Position numbers and translations under genes: made by a program | Shown here: positions 5,735-10,381 of the stretch, piece after piece | Position numbering within the stretch: the first letter of the stretch is position 1 | Layout of the letters: every line of letters starts with the position of its first letter | The notes under the pieces: model-generated | Seen by the model: only the letters and a program-made list of their open reading frames with translations | What the model was told of the DNA's origin: nothing | Databases searched by the model: none | Assembly (NCBI GenBank): GCA_027718005.1 | Contig: JALLOP010000048.1 | Span: forward strand, 1-10,381 | DNA: 10,381 nucleotides | Reading direction: 5' to 3' | Source of the DNA: Patescibacteria group bacterium AH-259-L07 | GTDB lineage: Bacteria; Patescibacteriota; Patescibacteriia; UBA2591; UBA6264

Positions 5735-5896
5735 GTTCGAACTGGCGCCGAGGGACAACGCCCGCAGGCGCAACTTTCCATTTCATCAAAAAGTGAAATT
5801 TGGCGGGGCACTCGGGTCTGGAACCACCAGATGCTAGGCAGTATAAGGGTTTTCAGGGGACTTTTCTAGGGCGGATTTTAGGCACATGGGTCGGGG
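5735..5896 (-). repeat. Degenerate repeat of about 160 bp, copy B, containing a tRNA-3'-like arm
   Basis: This is the counterpart of 2900-3074, with a GC-rich hairpin zone (GGCGCC ... GGCGC, 5744-5770), the GGCGGGGCACTCGGGTCT block at 5802-5819, and the TTTTAGGCACATGGGTCGGG end at 5877-5896. Minus-strand bases 5825-5801 again have a TTC exactly 20 nt before the CCA end. The last 19 bases of the repeat overlap the 3' end of the neighbouring gene, so copy A may keep a relic of a similar gene end. A second CCGCCA-like end with a TTCGAAC motif (5714-5742) precedes it, but with 5 nt too much spacing for a T-arm. Confidence 0.5.
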
Positions 5897-6789
5897 TCGT
5901 ACAATCGTTTCCTGCCCTTACCCTGTTTTAGATTTGTATACTTACGAAATTCACATCCGATACCTTCCCAATTTTCTGCCGAGAGCCGGATTGGTTTGTC
6001 CTCATATGTGATCTTGGTGGCTATGCCAAGAGAAGCCAATTCCTCGACTAACAATGAGGGGTCTTTCTGCCCGTCAAGCTTTTTAAAAGTCGTTAGCGCA
6101 CCTGGGCCGATCGGAAATCTAGAAAATAAGTCAAGTTGTTGAGGGAACTGATATGCAACATCAATTAACACTTCAGTCCATAAAAATAAGAGATTATAGC
6201 CGAAGATTGGAATAATTGTTTGCACGCCGTCATATACAGATTTTCGATCCCATCTCTCTATTTCTTTGGCTACCCGGTTCATAATATTAGGCAGGTACTG
6301 TGTAATGAAAAGCTCTCTGGTGGGAGTTTTGCTTTTCAAGATGACGCTGACTGGAAACACATAAGGTGTTCCAAAGCGAGGTCGTGGAGAGGTGATCAGA
6401 TTTTTATAAAGTATCTCGTTTTTTTGTTCATCAAATATCAGTAACCCAACCCTTGATACAGTTTCTGGTCTTGCCACCATTCGACAATAAAACATGTTAA
6501 GAAGCCAGAGTGGGAAATTGTTCTGCAGTGGACGTAGGAGCTTGTGGAACTGAATCGTCTGTTTATCCAGTTCACGAAAAATATTGCAAAAACGATAGCG
6601 CGATAAAACCGGATCACTAGTATAAGGTGGTTTGGCGCCAGATATTTTTTTCTCCCAAATATGTATCCGTTCGTTAATAAACCACCGGATTTCTTGGGGA
6701 ATTTTATCGTTTCCATAACTGTGCTTTGAAGAAGAAGTGTGAAAACGCCAATGCCGATATAAAGTTTTTAAATTTTCGGGGAGTTCCAT
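5878..6789 (-). CDS. Putative thymine-hypermodification family protein (hmdU DNA kinase helical domain / aGPT-PPlase-like)
   Basis: The 303-residue protein resembles the helical, glycosylase-like family that includes 5-hydroxymethyl-dU DNA kinase helical domains and alpha-glutamyl/putrescinyl thymine pyrophosphorylases, known from phages with hypermodified thymine. Marks, numbered from the ATG at 6789: an N-terminal segment with FINERIHIWEKK (37-48) and SDPVLSRYRFCNIFRELDKQT (58-78), matching the family's DPIL-RF-N-RE-D pattern; FGYNLLFLWTEVLIDVAY (196-213); the loop PIGPGA (226-231); and the C-terminal GIGCEFRKY (276-284) followed by GKGRKRLYD. I assign family membership, not the reaction. 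No nucleotide-binding P-loop is visible, so a kinase activity is unlikely from this chain alone. An in-frame GTG at 6810 would add 7 residues; neither start has a Shine-Dalgarno. It lies just downstream of tRNA-Ser and may be read through from it. Confidence 0.6.
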   Translation of the reverse strand: MELPENLKTLYRHWRFHTSSSKHSYGNDKIPQEIRWFINERIHIWEKKISGAKPPYTSDPVLSRYRFCNIFRELDKQTIQFHKLLRPLQNNFPLWLLNMFYCRMVARPETVSRVGLLIFDEQKNEILYKNLITSPRPRFGTPYVFPVSVILKSKTPTRELFITQYLPNIMNRVAKEIERWDRKSVYDGVQTIIPIFGYNLLFLWTEVLIDVAYQFPQQLDLFSRFPIGPGALTTFKKLDGQKDPSLLVEELASLGIATKITYEDKPIRLSAENWEGIGCEFRKYTNLKQGKGRKRLYDPDPCA

Positions 6790-6834
6790 ATGACGAATAT
6801 ATAAGCACACGGGTCATCCGATACTAAATAATAG

Positions 6835-6925
6835 TGGCGGTGGGGGTGGGATTCGAACCCACGTGCCCCTTGCGGGACCGATCGCTTTCGAGGCGATGCC
6901 GTTATGACCACTTCGGTACCCCACC
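6835..6925 (-). tRNA. tRNA-Ser(CGA), CCA encoded
   Basis: On the minus strand the gene folds fully. The acceptor stem is GGTGGGG with CCCCACC, discriminator G and encoded CCA. The anticodon stem ATCGC/GCGAT carries the 7-nt loop CTCGAAA, so the anticodon is CGA (codon UCG). A long class II variable arm (GGTCCCGCAAGGGGC region) and the T-arm GTGGG-TTCGAAT-CCCAC are present. The total of 91 nt is normal for serine. A TATACA at 6958-6963 may be the -10 element, but no good -35 is seen. It is the only intact tRNA in the window and shares its 3'-end style with the fragments in the other gaps. Confidence 0.97.
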
Positions 6926-7000
6926 AAACTTAACTGCTTAAATCCGATATTAAGCACTGTATAGTAAAATCATAACAAATTTTACCTCTAACAACAACTT

Positions 7001-7040
7001 TAAAAATACTAAAAGCTCTCTAGGCAAATCTAGAGAGCTT
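7001..7040 (-). terminator. Terminator of the small CxxC protein gene
   Basis: A perfect 11-bp stem (7013-7023 with 7030-7040) with a 6-nt loop lies 25 nt past the stop codon. The minus strand continues with TTAGTATTTTTA. Confidence 0.75.
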
Positions 7041-7065
7041 CTGCTTAGGATATCTTGGCCTTGTT

Positions 7066-7368
7066 TTAAGCAGCGTTTAGAATCACATAGCCTCCGGGAT
7101 AATCGTTTAGCACCCTATTAACCTCCTTATAAAGAGAATGATCTTTATCGGTTAGATGGTCGTCGCTAGTAACGGGACCCCAACTATGGGTTATGTCGAG
7201 AGTAATATTTCCATAAGGGACTAACCTGATAATGTGTTGAGTATTACACTCCTCACACTGATATGTCCAACAACCGCCTCCTTCATGCTCATGGAAGCAA
7301 TTCGCAGAAACGACTATTCCACAAGGGAGATTAACCAAAATATCAGATAGTTCAACAAGGGCTTGCAT
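7066..7368 (-). CDS. Small orphan protein with a CxxC/His cluster
   Basis: I do not recognise this 100-residue protein. A central run reads HEHEGGGCWTYQCEECNTQH (residues 26-45): C33, C38 and C41 with several histidines could bind one zinc ion, giving a small zinc-ribbon-like or beta-rich fold. There is no signal peptide or membrane segment. The start is the ATG at 7368, because AGGAGG (7377-7382) lies exactly 8 nt upstream. A longer in-frame extension to 7425 has no such site and runs into the leader hairpin. The gene has its own strong promoter, a structured leader, and a terminator, so it is a genuine expressed unit although it follows the polysaccharide genes. Confidence 0.7.
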   Translation of the reverse strand: MQALVELSDILVNLPCGIVVSANCFHEHEGGGCWTYQCEECNTQHIIRLVPYGNITLDITHSWGPVTSDDHLTDKDHSLYKEVNRVLNDYPGGYVILNAA

Positions 7369-7376
7369 TTCACTTC

Positions 7377-7382
7377 CCTCCT
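7377..7382 (-). promoter_or_regulatory. Shine-Dalgarno AGGAGG that sets the start at 7368
   Basis: A perfect AGGAGG with an 8-nt spacer to the ATG at 7366-7368. It rules out the 19-residue longer reading. Confidence 0.8.
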
Positions 7383-7409
7383 CTTTCTTAGTTTGTGATA
7401 TGTTATCTG

Positions 7410-7439
7410 AATTTCGATGATCCAATCCTCATCGAAATT
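7410..7439 (-). promoter_or_regulatory. Perfect 11-bp stem-loop at the 5' end of the leader
   Basis: Arms 7410-7420 and 7429-7439 are exact complements around an 8-nt loop (GGATTGGA on the minus strand). The predicted transcription start (near 7445) lies only about 6 nt before the stem. No T-tract follows, so it is not a terminator. It could be an mRNA-stabilising 5' hairpin or an operator. Confidence 0.6.
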
Positions 7440-7451
7440 AAAACTATAGCT

Positions 7452-7480
7452 AGTATAGCATAATTTTATAATTATGTCAA
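7452..7480 (-). promoter_or_regulatory. Sigma70-type promoter embedded in the end of the ligase gene
   Basis: The minus strand reads TTGACA (7475-7480), a 17-bp spacer, and TATACT (7452-7457). The TTG and ACA are the last two sense codons (Leu-Thr) of the ligase gene, immediately before its TAA. Confidence 0.8.
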
Positions 7481-8836
7481 GGGGCTTTTGGCTTGGCTCT
7501 TCTTCGCCTGCAAAATCATAAACCCAATAATTAACCAAAACAAAACAGCTAAATCGTTTTTAAAATATGGCGTATCCACCAAACCATGAATAAGTATAAC
7601 AATCATAGCAGCTATACTACTATAAATTATAACTGATAAATGATTATTATGTTTAAAGCCCGGCTTTAAACATTTAAGGCCTGTAAAGAAAAATTTGACA
7701 ATAATTAAGAGAAATATAGCAAGGCCAACTAAGCCGAGTTCGAGCCACATGGCTAAAAATATATTATGTGGATATGGATGTGTCTCAGCTGAAATCAGCT
7801 CTCCTGTCTCGGGATGATAATACCTATTCTGATATGCTGGTGCTAGTCTTTGATACCCATTTAATCCCGCGCCTACAATTGGGGCATGTCTAATCATTGC
7901 TGCAGCGCCCTGCCAAATATTAATGCGCAATTGCCCAGATAAATCAGAAAATGTTGCTTTTTCTATAACATAACTTCTTGCGCCTGGCAATATTCCAATA
8001 ATTATAATCAAAATTATTAAACCAGCTATTGTCCACTTTCTTGCCGATCTATATGCCAATCCTAAAAATACTATGCCAGTAAAAACGCCTAATAATGCCC
8101 CTTCTGATCGAGCCAATATTATCGCTGATAGCGATAATATAGTAACCAGTAACCCGTAACTAGTAACTAGTACATTCTTCTTGAGATAAGAAACTGCTTG
8201 ACTAATTGCTAAGAGGATAATGGGGCCGAGATAGAGACCCAAAAAATTTGGATGAGGAAATGGGCCAGTTGCGCGCCATACTTGCGCCGCGCCCCATACT
8301 TCTGTGCTTAAAACCCCTCCGCCTACAAATTTTTGTAAAATTGCCCACACTGATATATACAAAGCAGAAAAACTTAATGCACCAATAACAAAACTTACAT
8401 CTTTTTTTGTTTTAACCAAAGATAAAAATACTAATAATAACAATATTGGTTCAATAAAATATGCTTTCCAGATCCCGGCGGCTGAACGCAATTCCGGCGC
8501 TATAAATACTGCAATGGTTGCTATAACTATCCAGGCTAAAATCAACCATTGCCAAGTATAAGAGATGAGGGATTCCTCGTCCCGACTTTGTCGGGACTCG
8601 GAATGACAAAGAGGGGACGGAATGACAAGGAGGGTAAAATTTTTCGTATTTCGTAGTATATATATAACAAACAAAATCAAAATCATTACTTCCAGCAATG
8701 TTAGAGGAATAGAAAAAACCTGAAATCGAATTTGATAGGTTGGTAATAGTGCTAACAATAAAAATAAAGCATATTTTTGCCGAAACCAGGTCAAAACAAT
8801 AAAAAATAAACTATATAATATTACAAAATAAATCAT
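7472..8836 (-). CDS. O-antigen ligase / polymerase-type membrane protein (Wzy/WaaL-like)
   Basis: The 454-residue polytopic membrane protein has about 11-12 hydrophobic segments and the family's conserved zones: GPFPHPNFLGLYLG (191-204), RINIWQGAAAMIRHAPIVGAG (304-324), and HPYPHNIFLAMWLELGLVG (353-371) after a large outer loop near 325-355. Members join or polymerise lipid-linked glycans at the outer face of the membrane. The start ATG overlaps the flippase stop as ATGA (8833-8836), so the two genes are translationally coupled and act in one surface-polysaccharide pathway. Two oddities are repeats within the frame: residues 69-92 are encoded by a palindromic repeat element, and residues 221-232 (NVLVTSYGLLVT) by a GTAAC-type tandem repeat. 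Ligase and polymerase members cannot be told apart from sequence by eye. Confidence 0.85.
   Translation of the reverse strand: MIYFVILYSLFFIVLTWFRQKYALFLLLALLPTYQIRFQVFSIPLTLLEVMILILFVIYILRNTKNFTLLVIPSPLCHSESRQSRDEESLISYTWQWLILAWIVIATIAVFIAPELRSAAGIWKAYFIEPILLLLVFLSLVKTKKDVSFVIGALSFSALYISVWAILQKFVGGGVLSTEVWGAAQVWRATGPFPHPNFLGLYLGPIILLAISQAVSYLKKNVLVTSYGLLVTILSLSAIILARSEGALLGVFTGIVFLGLAYRSARKWTIAGLIILIIIIGILPGARSYVIEKATFSDLSGQLRINIWQGAAAMIRHAPIVGAGLNGYQRLAPAYQNRYYHPETGELISAETHPYPHNIFLAMWLELGLVGLAIFLLIIVKFFFTGLKCLKPGFKHNNHLSVIIYSSIAAMIVILIHGLVDTPYFKNDLAVLFWLIIGFMILQAKKSQAKSPLT
8141..8172 (+). repeat. Imperfect heptamer tandem repeat inside the ligase gene
   Basis: Units AGTAACC, AGTAACC(C), GTAACT, AGTAACT and AGTA follow one another. 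The block encodes the internally repetitive VLVTSYGLLVT of the ligase, within a hydrophobic segment. The frame is kept. Confidence 0.6.
8561..8634 (+). repeat. Palindromic repeat element, copy 2, in frame inside the ligase gene
   Basis: GTCCCGAC (8579-8586) pairs with GTCGGGAC (8590-8597) around TTT. AATGACA follows at 8602-8608 and again at 8621-8627, the same order as in copy 1. Read on the minus strand it encodes LVIPSPLCHSESRQSRDEES and neighbours, a polar insert between two membrane segments. The reading frame is preserved. Confidence 0.75.
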
Positions 8837-10251
8837 GCCTTAACAATTTCTTTAATGGTTTTTAAAGACAGGCCACCAAATACATACAGAAAAACAAAAT
8901 AAACAATAATAGAGAGCAAAATAAGTAATAGTAAATGCGCGCCTGAAAAAAGATATAATGCAACACCCATTATCAAACTGGCAAACAATGCTTTTATAAA
9001 AATCTGAAATGATGGCAAAATACGTGTGGTGCGCCAGATAATAAAAATTGCAGGCGCCGTAACTAAGAATTCAGCAATAATCGTCATATATGCTGCGCCC
9101 CAATATGAATATTTTGGGATAAAGATCAAATACCCCACAAGAGCAATCATCGCGGCAACAATATAAAATTTAAGCATTATTTTTTGTTTTTCTAACGCAA
9201 TAATGGTATATGTTGTTAAACTGCCTAAAAATATAAAGGCCGTGGCAAACACTAATACTTTTAACGGACCAGCGGAAATTGCAAACTCATTACCTGCGAT
9301 TAGTATCATCAATGGTTTTGCTAAAAATAAGGTGCCAACAACTAAGGGGAGAATAAGTATGATAAAAAAATCAAATGATTTCTGATATATCCGTTTAAAT
9401 CTACTCATATCTTTTTTCGCCCATGCATGTGCCAAGGGTGCTAACACCAGCCCCATAAAAATAGGAGGAAACATAATTAATGCTTCTAAAATTCGATATG
9501 CCGCACCGTAGATGCCAACTTCTTCAAAAGGTCTAAATAACGAAAGAATAATAGTATCGCCTTTAAAATAAATCGTGGTTAATATAATTGACAAACCAAC
9601 TGGCCAGGTCTTTTTCAATATTGTGCGCCACAGACTAAGATCAAATTGCAATGATACAGGAATAAATTTGTAAACAAACATAAAAAGCAGTAAGAAAATA
9701 ATGAAACCAGAGATAACCACTGCTGATAAAATTGATAAAAGCCCTAACTTAAGCCAGATTATGCCAATAATAAGCCCAACCAAACATACTCTCCCAATTA
9801 CCTCAGCATATACGACATAGGTCATTTTTAATTTTTTTTGAAAAAATCCAGTAAAGAGCTGAATTAAAGACCCGAACAAAAAGGATAGGGCGGTGACGGC
9901 TATGCCGAGTTTAATAACATAGGTATATTGAGGAATGAAATACGCAATCACCATCCCTATTAATAACACCACAATACTTGCGATAATACGAAAGGTAAAA
10001 AAATTACCCACTAACTGCGTTTCATCTTCGGTTTTTTGAGAAAGCATGGTAATAAAAATCATATACAGACCCATATCAGAAAATATGGCAAAAACCTGAA
10101 GATATGCCATCACCGTTGTGAATTGTCCAAAACCAAGCTGACCTAAATATCGTGCAATCAAAGCAAAACTTGCCAACATTAAAAACAGGCTTATTCCCTT
10201 GCCCACAAAATGAATAGATGTATTTCGAGCAATTACTCTCGTAAGGTTCAT
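8833..10251 (-). CDS. Polysaccharide flippase (Wzx-like, MOP superfamily)
   Basis: The 472-residue protein has a typical Wzx N-terminus (GKGISLFLMLASFALIARYLG, then GFGQFTTVMAYLQVFAIFSDMGL), followed by about 12-14 hydrophobic helices across its whole length. The family moves undecaprenyl-linked glycan units across the cytoplasmic membrane. It stops at TGA within the ATGA overlap that starts the ligase gene, so both are made from one message. Length and N-terminus are complete. The ATG at 10251 has no Shine-Dalgarno. A promoter ends 6 nt before it, so the message is probably leaderless. It is the first gene of this operon as far as the window shows. Confidence 0.9.
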   Translation of the reverse strand: MNLTRVIARNTSIHFVGKGISLFLMLASFALIARYLGQLGFGQFTTVMAYLQVFAIFSDMGLYMIFITMLSQKTEDETQLVGNFFTFRIIASIVVLLIGMVIAYFIPQYTYVIKLGIAVTALSFLFGSLIQLFTGFFQKKLKMTYVVYAEVIGRVCLVGLIIGIIWLKLGLLSILSAVVISGFIIFLLLFMFVYKFIPVSLQFDLSLWRTILKKTWPVGLSIILTTIYFKGDTIILSLFRPFEEVGIYGAAYRILEALIMFPPIFMGLVLAPLAHAWAKKDMSRFKRIYQKSFDFFIILILPLVVGTLFLAKPLMILIAGNEFAISAGPLKVLVFATAFIFLGSLTTYTIIALEKQKIMLKFYIVAAMIALVGYLIFIPKYSYWGAAYMTIIAEFLVTAPAIFIIWRTTRILPSFQIFIKALFASLIMGVALYLFSGAHLLLLILLSIIVYFVFLYVFGGLSLKTIKEIVKA

Positions 10252-10257
10252 AATTAA

Positions 10258-10286
10258 ATGATATCAACAAAAACCACCTTTATCAA
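10258..10286 (-). promoter_or_regulatory. Promoter for the flippase operon, giving a leaderless message
   Basis: The minus strand reads TTGATA (10281-10286), a 17-bp spacer, and TATCAT (10258-10263). Six bases then separate the -10 box from the ATG at 10251, so transcription would begin at the A of the start codon. Confidence 0.65.
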
Positions 10287-10290
10287 GTTA

Positions 10291-10362
10291 TTTTTGTCAT
10301 TCCGCCGAAATGTGGGATAACAAATGGGACGGGATGACAGAAGGAAGCAGGATGACAAGGGG
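10291..10362 (+). repeat. Palindromic repeat element, copy 3 (diverged)
   Basis: The block begins with TTGTCATTCCG, the inverse of the element end, and contains GATGACA at 10333-10339 and 10351-10357, followed by AGGGGAG, as in copy 2 (AGGAGGG). The central hairpin is weaker. It lies directly upstream of the flippase promoter. Bases 10363-10381 show nothing else. Confidence 0.55.
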
Positions 10363-10381
10363 AGAACAGCAAAAGATGATA

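Noticed and set aside
1312..5825. Additional functional tRNA genes at the CCGCCA fragments
   Set aside because: None has a 5' acceptor strand, D-arm or anticodon arm at the right distance.
1..10381. CRISPR array
   Set aside because: No regularly spaced direct repeats with unique spacers were found; the repeats present are few, degenerate and irregularly spaced.

Overview
The window looks like an accessory stretch of an AT-rich, probably candidate-phylum bacterial genome, most likely Patescibacteria/CPR. This placement is an inference from base composition, gene content (DUF4143 ATPase, Fic protein, Wzx/Wzy-type pair) and repeat style; there is no marker gene here to prove it. TGA is used as a stop (flippase stop in the ATGA overlap at 8833-8836), which argues against the recoded Gracilibacteria/Absconditabacteria. 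Except for the first partial gene, every gene is on the minus strand.

Layout. 1-713: 3' part of a plus-strand DUF4143 ATPase, then a bidirectional terminator. 804-5630: mostly single-gene transcription units on the minus strand, encoding a CYTH protein, a Nudix-like protein with a degraded catalytic box, a GC-rich cysteine-rich HAD phosphatase, a larger helical-domain/HAD fusion, and a Fic AMP-transferase with a C-terminal HTH. 5878-6789: a protein resembling the 5-hmdU DNA kinase / alpha-glutamyl-putrescinyl-thymine pyrophosphorylase (hypermodified thymine) superfamily. 6835-6925: an intact tRNA-Ser(CGA). 7066-7368: a small orphan protein with a CxxC motif. 7472-10251: a translationally coupled flippase and O-antigen-ligase/polymerase pair for surface polysaccharide.

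Regulatory signals are unusually legible. Five sigma70-type promoters with exactly 17-bp spacers precede HAD1, HAD2, Fic, the small CxxC protein and the flippase. Strong Shine-Dalgarno sequences place the true starts of three genes (one of them a TTG). The Fic promoter lies inside a perfect 13-bp inverted repeat. The flippase promoter is placed so that its message should be leaderless.

The most unusual structure is in the gaps. The intergenic spaces hold fragments resembling only the 3' end of a tRNA (T-arm, acceptor strand, CCA), all in the same orientation as the intact tRNA-Ser. Two of them share a perfect 20-bp direct repeat 3.4 kb apart. There is also a degenerate repeat pair of about 170 bp, a palindromic repeat family with three copies, one of which sits in frame inside the ligase gene, and GGGACAGTCCC-type palindromes. 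I read the 1.3-6.9 kb segment as an array of independently transcribed nucleotide/phosphate-chemistry genes assembled around tRNA 3' ends. That reading is an inference, and no integrase is visible in the window.
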